A DNA stretch of 64,000 nt from UBA4416 sp040387555. GTDB taxonomy: Bacteria; Bacteroidota; Bacteroidia; B-17B0; Aurantibacillaceae. Positions 51,803-61,172 of the stretch are shown here, piece after piece. The notes beneath the pieces were generated by a model. The model ran no database searches and was not told the DNA's origin. It saw only the letters and a list, made by a program, of their open reading frames with translations. The position numbers and the translations under genes were made by a program. The stretch spans positions 310,001-374,000 of the forward strand of contig JAZKDO010000005.1 in NCBI GenBank assembly GCA_040387555.1, read 5' to 3'. The number at the start of each line of letters is the position of its first letter. Position 1 is the first letter of the stretch.

Positions 51803-53296
51803 ATGTCGCCTACACTTATTATCATTTGCATTGCTTTATATTTCGGTGGATTATTACTGATCGCTTATGTAACCTCTAAAAACACTACAGCAGATAGTTA
51901 TTTTTCAGGTAATCACGCGTCACCTTGGTACGCAGTAGCTTTTGGAATGATTGGTGATTCCCTAAGTGGCGTGACTTATATCTCTGTTCCCGGTAAAGTA
52001 GGTGCGGCCAATTTTTCATATCTGCAGTTGGTTTTGGGGTATTTCGTAGGCTATTTCATCATTTCTAAAGTGTTGTTACCTATTTACTATAAAATGAATT
52101 TAATTTCTATTTATACATATCTGGAAACACGTTTCGGAAAACATACTCAAAAAACAGGCGCTTTCTTTTTTATTTTATCGAGAATATTAGGAGCCTCCGG
52201 ACGTTTATATTTAGCAGCCGGCGTTATACAGTTTTTCGTGTTTGACCGAATTGAAAGTGTGCATGTTCCTTTTTGGTTAAGTGTTTCAGTGATATTAGCA
52301 TTGATGTTATTATACACGTACAAAGGCGGAATTAAAACACTGGTCTGGACCGACACGTTTCAATCATTGTTTTTAGTGTTGGGCGTGGTGGTTTCTATCG
52401 CTATTATTATTCATAAAATGGACATAGGTTTTGGACAAGCTGTATCCAATATTGTTAATTCTGAATACTCTAAAACATTTTTCTGGGACTGGCATAAATC
52501 CAATTTTTTTGTGAAAGAATTTATCGGTGGAATTTTCATAGCAGTTGCTATGACTGGTCTTGATCAGAATATGATGCAAAAGAATCTGAGTTGTAAATCA
52601 CTCGGCGATGCCCAGAAAAATATTTTCTGGTTTAGTATTGTGATGGTGATCGTGAATATTTTCTTTTTATCATTAGGTGTATTGTTGTATCAATATTATG
52701 CACATGCGGTCATTGACCTCCCAATGAATGCAGAAACCGGGAAAATAATTACGGATAAAGTGTTCCCAAATCTGGCGCTGAATCACCTTGGTGTGTTTGC
52801 CGGTCTGATCTTTATCATTGGCTTAACAGCGGCAACTTTTAGTAGTGCAGATAGCGTTTTGACTACGTTAACTACCTCTACCTATGTAGATATGTTGGAA
52901 TACGACAGAAACCTGATTCTCACTGAAAAGCAAAAAGCAAAAAGAAGAACTTTTATACATATTGGTTTTGCAGTGATTTTATGGCTCGTGATCATCGTAT
53001 TTGATATTTTAAATCAACGGGCGATTATTGACACCATCCTGATGCTGGCGGGCTATACTTACGGACCACTACTTGGTTTATTTGCCATTGGGTTATTCAC
53101 CAAATGGAATCTTAATGATAGAGCTGTCCCTGTGATCTGTGTGATAGCACCAATTGTCACCTATGTTATAGCAAACTATGTTATTAAAACAATGACCAGT
53201 TATGAGGTTGGTAACGAGTTGATTTTGATCAATGCGGGTATAACGATTCTGGGCTTGAGGCTGGTAAAAAGAAATGAAAGGGTAGTAGCTTTTTAA
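51803..53296 (+). CDS. Sodium:solute symporter (SSS family)
   Basis: 497 residues with about 13 hydrophobic helices. Helices TM1-TM2 contain YFSGNHASPWYAVAFGMIGDSLSGVTYISVPG; the Na+ site motif near TM8 is TAATFSSADSVLTTLTTSTYVD. It would import a sugar, amino acid or organic acid with Na+. Its stop overlaps the stop region of the converging methyltransferase by 4 nt. Confidence 0.93.
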   Translation: MSPTLIIICIALYFGGLLLIAYVTSKNTTADSYFSGNHASPWYAVAFGMIGDSLSGVTYISVPGKVGAANFSYLQLVLGYFVGYFIISKVLLPIYYKMNLISIYTYLETRFGKHTQKTGAFFFILSRILGASGRLYLAAGVIQFFVFDRIESVHVPFWLSVSVILALMLLYTYKGGIKTLVWTDTFQSLFLVLGVVVSIAIIIHKMDIGFGQAVSNIVNSEYSKTFFWDWHKSNFFVKEFIGGIFIAVAMTGLDQNMMQKNLSCKSLGDAQKNIFWFSIVMVIVNIFFLSLGVLLYQYYAHAVIDLPMNAETGKIITDKVFPNLALNHLGVFAGLIFIIGLTAATFSSADSVLTTLTTSTYVDMLEYDRNLILTEKQKAKRRTFIHIGFAVILWLVIIVFDILNQRAIIDTILMLAGYTYGPLLGLFAIGLFTKWNLNDRAVPVICVIAPIVTYVIANYVIKTMTSYEVGNELILINAGITILGLRLVKRNERVVAF

Positions 53297-54045
53297 ATTT
53301 TCTCGATCTCTACCGTACAAAATAAACCTAGTTGCTTACTGAAAGGTTTGCAGAGCCATTCGAGTCCTTTAGCGATATTATACATAAAAAATGGTAGCAT
53401 CGCACTTCTGGAAACGCCACCACTAATTACATACATGAAAGGTGAGTGGTAGCTGATCTTTTTTATTTTTAGTTTTGGAAAATCTTTGGCAAACAACACC
53501 AGATCTCTTTCAAAATATATGTGCGGCAAGGCTTGGTTTGAGTGACTTAAAGGGTTGCCTGGTTTAATTTCCCTGGGGCCATTTTCTTCAAAAGGCTCAT
53601 GGTGAAAACGCTTATAAATAAAACGTCCCAGATTTGAATTAGCCGGTTCGATCATAATGATATTTCCTCCGGGCAACAACGTTCTTTCAGCTTCTTTTAA
53701 AAATAAATAGGGGCGGGGAATGTGATGAAATACATTCAACATCATAATACAACCTAATTCATTTTCTTTGAAGGGCATTTCTTCAGCACTGAAAACTTTA
53801 TCAACGGTTGGTAAATCTAAAATGTCAGAAGTAACTACTTCAGGAAATTCTTCTTTTAAAAAACCACCTCCGGAACCAATCTCAAGATAAATTCCTTTTC
53901 CAACTTCTCTACTTTTTTGAATAAAGATCTTATACCAGTCTTTATACAATTGTTTTAAAAAAGGTTTTTGTAATATGATATCCCTATGTGCCAATGTAGC
54001 CTTTGGATCATCTAGGTCAAATGGTATGGTATATTTTTTAAACAC
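53293..54045 (-). CDS. Class I SAM-dependent methyltransferase
   Basis: 250 residues. SAM motif I YLEIGSGGGFLKEEFP, then AEEMPFKENELGCIMMLNVFHHI and LLPGGNIIMIEPANS (motif III). The C-terminal part is less typical and may bind a lipid or glycan. It overlaps the preceding FkbM gene by 8 nt, forming a three-gene unit (GT39, FkbM, this). Confidence 0.88.
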   Translation of the reverse strand: MFKKYTIPFDLDDPKATLAHRDIILQKPFLKQLYKDWYKIFIQKSREVGKGIYLEIGSGGGFLKEEFPEVVTSDILDLPTVDKVFSAEEMPFKENELGCIMMLNVFHHIPRPYLFLKEAERTLLPGGNIIMIEPANSNLGRFIYKRFHHEPFEENGPREIKPGNPLSHSNQALPHIYFERDLVLFAKDFPKLKIKKISYHSPFMYVISGGVSRSAMLPFFMYNIAKGLEWLCKPFSKQLGLFCTVEIEKI

Positions 54046-54784
54046 GGTTTTTGCTGGCGAAAATATTCATGTAAGTGGTTTCAGGAAGATCTAAAAATGT
54101 TTTAACTTTTTCTTCCGTCAATTCAACCAATTGATGCTTTTCAATTAAATAAATAAAAAAATTATATTGTTTCAGGAAATGAAAATAATATAATACACTG
54201 GTTCCTGCTTTGCGCATTCCATAAGGCCAGAATTCAGAAAGCATTTTCAGTTCTGGTGATTTTAATGTTTGCGTCATACCTTTTACGGCACTCATTTCAA
54301 AGCCTTGAATATCCATTTTAATAAAATTAACCTGTGCATTAGCTCCAAGGTATTCATCAATAGAAATAGCTTCAATATCAATCTCCTGATCGTAATGATC
54401 CGGTTTATAGGTTCTGTGATCGACATTCAATTGTTTGGACGTATAGATCTTTAACACTTCTGTTTTCTCTGATACAGCTTTATTGTTGGTTGTAACGTTT
54501 GGCAAAGATTTGGATCTCTTCTGTAAGTGTTTAAAATTTACTGTATCCGGTTCAAAGCAATGAACAATACCTTTTTCTCCAACAATATCAGATAGGATTT
54601 CAGCATAGAACCCAATATTAGCGCCTATGTCTAAAACAGAATCACCTTTTTTTATATACTTTTTCATTAAGGAAATTTCAAAAGCGTCTTGTTTTTCCTT
54701 GAATGCTTTATAGGTTATCTTATAAAGTGGAAAACAGTTTTTGTATAAAAAATTGCCTAGGGAAATGCTTAATGAAGATGCCAT
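54038..54784 (-). CDS. FkbM family methyltransferase
   Basis: 248 residues with the FkbM pattern: VLDIGANIGFYAEIL (SAM loop), HCFEPDTVNF, and IKMDIQGFEMSAVKGM, the acidic substrate-side motif. FkbM enzymes usually O-methylate sugars in surface glycans, which fits the GT39 enzyme 8 nt upstream. Confidence 0.9.
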   Translation of the reverse strand: MASSLSISLGNFLYKNCFPLYKITYKAFKEKQDAFEISLMKKYIKKGDSVLDIGANIGFYAEILSDIVGEKGIVHCFEPDTVNFKHLQKRSKSLPNVTTNNKAVSEKTEVLKIYTSKQLNVDHRTYKPDHYDQEIDIEAISIDEYLGANAQVNFIKMDIQGFEMSAVKGMTQTLKSPELKMLSEFWPYGMRKAGTSVLYYFHFLKQYNFFIYLIEKHQLVELTEEKVKTFLDLPETTYMNIFASKNRV

Positions 54785-54792
54785 TTTTTATT

Positions 54793-56511
54793 TTATTTGG
54801 TAATTTCAAATAAGTAAGATTGTTCTGCTAAACCCTCGGTGTGGATCAGTTTTAATTTATTTGGATATTTTTCCATTATTGGCTGAATAATATTATGGAT
54901 TGTATTAATAATCTGACCTGAGTTCACCTTTGGATTAATTCTTAAACTACCAACCATAATATGCGTTACACCTTTTGAAGCGAAAAATGCCAGGGCGCTA
55001 TCAGGTTGAGATTGTTGGGTTAATGAGTCTTTAGTGATCACACTATAAATGGGAAAGAATTTTTTTCCCTTCCCATATACAAAACTCATAGGAGCTTTTC
55101 GGCTTGCAACTAATGTATTAGGCGCTAAACTATCGGCGCACCATTCGCTGCATTTTAAAAAGTTTTTCCAATCAGGCGTGTACCCATAATAAATATCCCC
55201 GGCTAAATTTTTCTTTACAATGGGAATATTAACCATTCCCCTTTTAAATGCCGAAATAAAAACAGAGGCACTTAATAGTAAAGCAATTACCAGATAAAGA
55301 TTTTGTCCCATGCCCGATTTTTTTACACTGTTGTAAAACAAGAGATACATTAAGATCAGCATAATAGGCATGCAGATTAAAACAATACGTGGCTGATCCC
55401 ACCGTACCTGAAGAATAAGAAAGGATAATAGTAATTGAGCACCGGTAAATAATCCAAAAAAGATCATTGGTTTATTTTTTTGTTTAAATACTTTAAACAG
55501 TGCAATCAATAAAATAGCCACTAAAAAAAAAGCTAAATAATTATATTCCTTCGTTAATTTATCTGCCTCAGCCTGAGATTCTAAAGACCTAGTAAGTTCT
55601 TCGCGCAGACCTAATAACTCATAAAAACGTTTTCCTAAATATAAGCCACAATTATCAAAAAACCTCCCAATGAAACCAGCTAAATCCTCATTGCCTAAGG
55701 ATTTATCGTAAGGGTCTTTCTGAAGTAAAATTTTACCTTGTCCGCTAAATTGATTTTGAGCACCCCAAATAATTTTCACTAATAGTTCATAAGGAATTTT
55801 AATTGCTAAATATCCTGCAAAAGCAAAACCCGCATTTTTCCATTGTTTTTCCATTAAGAAAAATAAAATAATAACCGGAACAGCTACTATTGCACCACTT
55901 TTACAAGTTGCTATTAAAAAAGTAAACAGGCCAAGCATTAAAAAAAGCTTCCAGTGTTTTTGTCCGTTTGGTTCAATTTGCAAAGCATCATACAATTTAA
56001 GAAACCAAAAAAAGAACAACGATTGCAGGAAAAGAAAAAAAGCTTCGGTAAAAGTCATACTCGCGTAATACAGTATTAAGTGATTACAGCTTACAAATAC
56101 CATTACTGGTATCAATACCATATAGGGAATACGCTTATTAAAAGATTTGTAAAAAAAGAAAACAGCAAAAAAGTTAAAAATAACATTGAATATTTTGAAC
56201 AATAACAATTTAAATCCAAATAATTTTGTCATTAACCCCAGGAACAAAACGTATAATGGAGCATTTTGAGTATAAAAATAATTAGGAAATTCATTAACAT
56301 ATCTCCATCCTCCTTCAAGATAAAGTGCGTCATCATGCGCTTCACTAATTCGCGCATTGAATAAAATAATGGATAAAAACAGAGATAATCCCAGGAATAG
56401 ATAAAGTAAGTTTTTATCATTTTTTAATCCCCAGGATTCAATTTTATCAAACAAAGTTTTAGTGTTAGAAAAGGAACTTGAAGTATTTTTAGATGTTGCA
56501 GATTTCGCCAT
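54793..56511 (-). CDS. GT39/PMT-like membrane glycosyltransferase
   Basis: 572 residues, about 11-12 membrane helices, with the first-loop acidic pair in ARISEAHDDALYLEGGWRY and the luminal NAPLYVLFLGL typical of GT-C enzymes that use polyprenyl-linked sugars. The soluble C-terminal domain (from about 455) begins DIYYGYTPDWKNFLKCSEW. A -7-like TATTTTTG on minus (56537-56530) lies 18 nt before the ATG. It is first of the glycan-decoration unit with FkbM and the second methyltransferase. Confidence 0.85.
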   Translation of the reverse strand: MAKSATSKNTSSSFSNTKTLFDKIESWGLKNDKNLLYLFLGLSLFLSIILFNARISEAHDDALYLEGGWRYVNEFPNYFYTQNAPLYVLFLGLMTKLFGFKLLLFKIFNVIFNFFAVFFFYKSFNKRIPYMVLIPVMVFVSCNHLILYYASMTFTEAFFLFLQSLFFFWFLKLYDALQIEPNGQKHWKLFLMLGLFTFLIATCKSGAIVAVPVIILFFLMEKQWKNAGFAFAGYLAIKIPYELLVKIIWGAQNQFSGQGKILLQKDPYDKSLGNEDLAGFIGRFFDNCGLYLGKRFYELLGLREELTRSLESQAEADKLTKEYNYLAFFLVAILLIALFKVFKQKNKPMIFFGLFTGAQLLLSFLILQVRWDQPRIVLICMPIMLILMYLLFYNSVKKSGMGQNLYLVIALLLSASVFISAFKRGMVNIPIVKKNLAGDIYYGYTPDWKNFLKCSEWCADSLAPNTLVASRKAPMSFVYGKGKKFFPIYSVITKDSLTQQSQPDSALAFFASKGVTHIMVGSLRINPKVNSGQIINTIHNIIQPIMEKYPNKLKLIHTEGLAEQSYLFEITK

Positions 56512-56614
56512 AATTCTTACAAAGGTTTACAAAAATAGCAAATTAATTAAGGTTAGTTCATTTAATAAGCCCATGTTTTTATGTATTTTTATCCCTTAAT
56601 CTAAAACGTAAACT

Positions 56615-58156
56615 ATGCCAATTCGAATGTCAAATGACAATGACTCCAATTCCGGGTGGGGTGGAAAACAGGGAAGAAATTCAGGTTCAGGATCAGGTGG
56701 TGGCGGTGGTAATTTTATTTGGCTCATACTTACTTTTTTATTTCGTTATCCAAAAATCGGAATTCCACTTTTATTGATTGGTGGTGCTTTTTATTTATTC
56801 AGAGGTGGTTGCAGTGGTGGTTTGTCCTCTCAGGAACAAAAATCTTCTTATGGTACAGGAGCAGTTCTTGATCCTGCGGTGTATGATAGCACAGATGTTT
56901 ACGCTTCATTAAGTCCGGACGTGCAATTACCTGAACGGGTTTCTCTTGAGCGATTTGCTCCAACCGCAGGTGATCAGGGACAACAAGGCTCTTGTGTGGG
57001 ATGGGGAAGCACGTATGCTGCGCGTACCATTTTAGAAGCAGTTAATACAGGCCAAGATCCTAATCAAATTGTGTTTAGTCCTGCATTTACCTATAATCAA
57101 ATTGGTATGCAGGATTGCCAGGGAACATACATTGATAAAGCCGTTGACCTTATGACGAGAGAAGGTTCTGTTCCTTTACATAAATTTCCTTATGATGAAA
57201 ATTCCTGTTCCAAACAGCCCGATAATTATGTTTTAAAAGAGGCTTCTCAATTTAAAATGAAAGGAGCCAATCGTTTATCTATTAGCGGAGATGATTATAC
57301 CTGCGATGTAAATGCCATCAGGCAAAACTTAGCCCACAATGCTCCTGTAGTAATAGGAATGAGTGTGGGAGGTTCTTTTATGCAGGATATGGAAGGAAAA
57401 GATACATGGATTCCTGAAAATCGTGATTATGATAAAAATGGGTTTGGAGGCCATTGTATGTGTATCATAGGCTATGATGATTTTTATTTTGATAAGGACG
57501 GTGCATTTTTAATTCAAAATAGTTGGGGAACAAAATGGGGTAAAAACGGCCGTGCCTGGGTAAGCTATAATGATTTTGTGAGTTTTGCCAATGAGGCTTA
57601 TGGTTTATATCCAATGCCTGATAAAACAAGTAAAGACAAGTTAAGCTGTTCTTTAGCTCTGGTGGAAAAGGAAAGTAAAAATATTATTCCCTTAATCAAT
57701 AAAGGAAATAATATTTATAGCAGTGTGCAGCCTGTTAAAATGGGAACAAAATTCAAAGTGGAATTTAAAAATAACATCGAGTGTTATATTTACATTTTTG
57801 GCAAAGAAACAGATAACAGTAGTTATGTATTATTTCCATACACACCAAAACATTCTGCTTATTGTGGTGTAACGGGTACACGTGTTTTTCCGAGAGATCA
57901 AAGTATGAGTCCGGATGAGAAAGGAACAAAAGATTATATTTGTGTACTGATATCAAAAAATCAATTGGATTATAAAGCGATGAATGAGAAGTTTAATGCA
58001 GATAAATCAAAAGATTTCCAGTCTAGAATTAATGAGTTAATTTCAAATGACTTGATTACAGATATAGAATTTAAAGTAGATGAAAAAGTAAAGTTTGAAG
58101 CCAATGCTTTTTCAAAAAATATAGTACCCATCATTATAGAAATAAATAAAAACTAA
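56615..58156 (+). CDS. Membrane-anchored C1 (papain-like) cysteine protease
   Basis: 513 residues. A Gly/Ser-rich head, a hydrophobic segment (about 34-62), then the C1 domain: oxyanion Gln121, catalytic Cys127 in QGSCVGW, His280 in GGHCMCIIGYDD and Asn302 in IQNSWGTKWG; all present. The remaining C-terminal part (about 355-500) resembles a DUF4384-type domain (IECYIYIFGKETDNSSYVLFP). It overlaps the next gene by one base (TAATG). Confidence 0.9.
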   Translation: MPIRMSNDNDSNSGWGGKQGRNSGSGSGGGGGNFIWLILTFLFRYPKIGIPLLLIGGAFYLFRGGCSGGLSSQEQKSSYGTGAVLDPAVYDSTDVYASLSPDVQLPERVSLERFAPTAGDQGQQGSCVGWGSTYAARTILEAVNTGQDPNQIVFSPAFTYNQIGMQDCQGTYIDKAVDLMTREGSVPLHKFPYDENSCSKQPDNYVLKEASQFKMKGANRLSISGDDYTCDVNAIRQNLAHNAPVVIGMSVGGSFMQDMEGKDTWIPENRDYDKNGFGGHCMCIIGYDDFYFDKDGAFLIQNSWGTKWGKNGRAWVSYNDFVSFANEAYGLYPMPDKTSKDKLSCSLALVEKESKNIIPLINKGNNIYSSVQPVKMGTKFKVEFKNNIECYIYIFGKETDNSSYVLFPYTPKHSAYCGVTGTRVFPRDQSMSPDEKGTKDYICVLISKNQLDYKAMNEKFNADKSKDFQSRINELISNDLITDIEFKVDEKVKFEANAFSKNIVPIIIEINKN

Positions 58157-58917
58157 TGTTTCATTTTATCCTTCGTACAATACCCCGCCCTATACTTATT
58201 AAATTGAGTTTGATTTTTAGTAAAATAGCACCAATTCTTTATTATGGGAATAAATTTGAGGATCCTATTAGTGGCAAAACCTATCGTAAATTTTTGCCTT
58301 ACGGTTATAGTAAAAGTGTTGCGCGAGATAATGCACTATGCCCGGGAAGCTTATCTTTAGAAAGACATCGTTTATTGTGGTTATATTTAAAAAACAAAAC
58401 AAATTTCTTTACTGCTAAACATAAACTATTGCATATTGCTCCTGAACAATGCTTTTATAAATTGTTTAAGAAAATGCCCAACATTGAATATGTAACGGGA
58501 GATTATAATTCACCTATTGCAGACCATCATTTTGATTTACATAAAGCTCCTTTTGCAGATAATTCCTTTGATGTGATTTTTTGTCATCATGTTTTAGAAC
58601 ACGTGGAGGATGCTGATCAATGTATGCGAGAATTATTCCGAATGATGAAGCCCGGAGGTTTTGGTATCTTCCAGATCCCTCAGGACACTAACCGTTATAA
58701 AACCTACGAAGATAAAAACATCACCAGTGAAAAAGACCGCGAGATTCATTTCTGGCAAAAAGATCATGTACGTTTATTTGGTTTAGATTATAAGGATAAG
58801 CTTGAAGCAGCAGGCTTTAAGGTAACCGTTGAAGATTACACAAAAGAAATAAGCCCTGAACTGGTTGAAAGATACAGGTTGCCTAAAGGCGAACTTCTTT
58901 ATATGTGCAGGAAGTAA
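58156..58917 (+). CDS. Class I SAM-dependent methyltransferase
   Basis: 253 residues. LLHIAPEQCFYKLF (SAM loop of the LHxAPE type), VTGDYNSPIADHHFDLHKAPFADNSFDVIFCHHVLEHVED, and MKPGGFGIFQIPQD. The start overlaps the protease stop, so they are co-translated. Substrate unknown. Confidence 0.88.
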   Translation: MFHFILRTIPRPILIKLSLIFSKIAPILYYGNKFEDPISGKTYRKFLPYGYSKSVARDNALCPGSLSLERHRLLWLYLKNKTNFFTAKHKLLHIAPEQCFYKLFKKMPNIEYVTGDYNSPIADHHFDLHKAPFADNSFDVIFCHHVLEHVEDADQCMRELFRMMKPGGFGIFQIPQDTNRYKTYEDKNITSEKDREIHFWQKDHVRLFGLDYKDKLEAAGFKVTVEDYTKEISPELVERYRLPKGELLYMCRK

Positions 58918-58922
58918 ACTAA

Positions 58923-58953
58923 ACAAAAAAGGAGCGATAAGCTCCTTTTTTGT
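58923..58953. terminator. Bidirectional intrinsic terminator
   Basis: Perfect 13-bp stem: ACAAAAAAGGAGC (58923-58935) with GCTCCTTTTTTGT (58941-58953) and 5-nt loop. It serves both the methyltransferase (plus) and the large exported protein at 58974 (minus). Confidence 0.92.
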
Positions 58954-58973
58954 TTTTAGAAATTAACCGAATA

Positions 58974-60788
58974 TTATTTTGACAAATCTACTTTAGTAAT
59001 AAGGATTTTATCTTTTTTCTTGGTTTCGCTAAAAAATATGCGGGAATTATTCATTTTATAAATGCCTACATTTTTCATTAAATACAATTCCTTTCGTTCA
59101 CCTTCACCAAATGTTTTAATTGCTGACATCTTTCCATCTCCAAGATTTATACTTCCATATTCAAATTGAAATAAAGGTATTTCTTTGCGGGTTTTAGTTT
59201 TAAAACTGATAGGAATAATACAGGAAGCCATATCGTTTTTTTCTTTTTCAGTTTTGAAACGTTGAGCAGACTTTAAAAAGAAATATAAACTCTTTTCATC
59301 TCCTGAATCATATAATTGAACTCTTGTTGGAATATAACGGGCATCTTTATCATCTCTGTCAATGTAAATTCCGTAATTATTCAAAAAGGTTCCCGCTTTA
59401 TCAAATCTAAACATATAAATTCCCCCGTAAACGTTTCTATCCTCCTTCAATGTAAAATCTTGTCCGTTAATAAATATATCTCCGCTTTTTGTAAAAGAAA
59501 TTCCTGTTATAATGAATTTTTTTCCATCAAATTTTACAAACTTTTTTTGTCCTTCAGGTTTCATTTGTTTCTCTTCAAAAGCCTCAATGTTAGGAGAAGA
59601 AACAAAGTCTAATTTACTATTTGATATTTTAGCAACCTGGTAATTGGTATATTTTAATAAATCTAATGCAACATCTAATTGTTCCTGGTCAGAACCGTAT
59701 TCAGATGCACCATTAAATGTATTTACCATACCCATTCCCGGAATACTGCTTCCTCTTGCTGCTTCAGCCATAGCTTTTTTATCTTCTGCAGAGGTTGTGG
59801 TAGTAGGTACATTTGAACCTTTAACAACTTCACCGAAAAATTTTTCTTCAGGTTTTTTTGTAATAGACGGGCCATATAAAAATACAGAACCATCTTTTTC
59901 ATAAGCGCCTGTAATTCTCCAACCATTTGAAGGTGATGAAAAATTAACTTTCTCTACTAATTTGCCCTTTGCAGTAATTCGCAAGTAAGTAAAGTTTGTT
60001 GGTTTGTCCTGGTATTGAATAAAATATTTTCCTGTTTCCATAGGTGCAAATACGATAATCCAGTCTCTTGGTTGATCTTCATTTGAAATGATATCAGTTT
60101 CATCATCCTCTAATTGTTGAGAAAAAATGGCCTGGTTTGCATAAGGTAGTTCAATAGATTCTGTAACAGTAATATTTACATTATTATCGCATTTTAAAAC
60201 GTCAAAAAATCTATAAGCATTCAATGTTTTTTTCTCTGGTCTGCATGCAAGAACCAAAACGCAACTATCTCTTTTTAACTCAATACCTGCTGTATAACCA
60301 TATTTATTGCCTTCATCTGTCTTTGGTTTAACCGATTCAAGGACTTTGATTTGTTGCTCATAATGATCTAAACAATCGTTATACCATGCGTTAATTTGTT
60401 TTTTTCTAAATACTAACCCAGGCTGTATGCCGTTAAAAGCATAACTTGCAGATAGAAAATTAGTAGTGTAAGTTTCACCTTTCCAGCCACTGTAAAACTC
60501 ATATTTAATTTTTTCTACAGGAGTTTCTTCTTTACGGGTATCAACCAGATTCAAGTCTTTATCGTAGCTGTATATCTCTTGCCCGATAGTTCCTCTTTTG
60601 CCTGTGTTGTACATATAGACCATGTCAAAAGTTTCTTTTTCTTGATTAACTACAACGCCTTTTAGGTTTCCTTTTCTGGCACCTTTGGAAATTTCATACG
60701 TTTTTTCAACAATAGGAACCTGGGCTTTAAAAGTTAAAGTGCTTATAAAATATAAGCATAAGAAAAATAATAGTTTTGATTGTTTCAT
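58974..60788 (-). CDS. Large secreted protein of unknown function
   Basis: 604 residues with a signal peptide (LLFFLCLYFISTLTFKAQ). Repeating beta-strand pattern with alternating aromatic/Gly turns suggests a beta-propeller-like fold. A low-complexity linker (TTTSAEDKKAMAEAARGSS) splits it near residue 325. No T9SS sorting domain. It is divergent from 61173-62843 across a 384-bp spacer; both end in a similar '[RE]IF[FI]..E....DK.....KVDLSK/KFE' pattern and may be distant relatives. Confidence 0.6.
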   Translation of the reverse strand: MKQSKLLFFLCLYFISTLTFKAQVPIVEKTYEISKGARKGNLKGVVVNQEKETFDMVYMYNTGKRGTIGQEIYSYDKDLNLVDTRKEETPVEKIKYEFYSGWKGETYTTNFLSASYAFNGIQPGLVFRKKQINAWYNDCLDHYEQQIKVLESVKPKTDEGNKYGYTAGIELKRDSCVLVLACRPEKKTLNAYRFFDVLKCDNNVNITVTESIELPYANQAIFSQQLEDDETDIISNEDQPRDWIIVFAPMETGKYFIQYQDKPTNFTYLRITAKGKLVEKVNFSSPSNGWRITGAYEKDGSVFLYGPSITKKPEEKFFGEVVKGSNVPTTTTSAEDKKAMAEAARGSSIPGMGMVNTFNGASEYGSDQEQLDVALDLLKYTNYQVAKISNSKLDFVSSPNIEAFEEKQMKPEGQKKFVKFDGKKFIITGISFTKSGDIFINGQDFTLKEDRNVYGGIYMFRFDKAGTFLNNYGIYIDRDDKDARYIPTRVQLYDSGDEKSLYFFLKSAQRFKTEKEKNDMASCIIPISFKTKTRKEIPLFQFEYGSINLGDGKMSAIKTFGEGERKELYLMKNVGIYKMNNSRIFFSETKKKDKILITKVDLSK

Positions 60789-61172
60789 AATTGAATTTGA
60801 TTTTAGTTGAATTAAGTGTTTGAGATTTGCTTGTAAATTTAATCACCCCCTAAGTATTAATCATACCCACCAATGGGTATATTAGAATTAATAATTATGA
60901 AACACACTTGATAGAAAATGCAAGTCTGTCTTAATATTAAGTCGAAGTAGATTTTAGTCTAATTTCTCGTGTTGCTATAAAATACCTGGGGTTTTTTAAT
61001 TCATTCTTATCAGATGGCGGTTTGCTATAAAAGAATTTCAATTTATGTGTAGGAATCAAATTCCTTGAAAAACCACTAAAAATGCTAAAAAGACCCTAAA
61101 AATATGTAACTCTATTTAGATAATTTTTCTATATTTATAATTAATAAAAAAATTAATCTTAAATCTTAATTT
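60789..61172. other. 384-base divergent control region
   Basis: No gene. It holds a 7-bp perfect inverted repeat with 4-nt loop (ATACCCA 60863-60869 with TGGGTAT 60874-60880), a 6-bp one (61051-61065) and two copies of TTGCTATAAAA (60972, 61022). No full consensus promoter was found for either flanking gene; an alternative sigma factor is possible. Confidence 0.5.
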
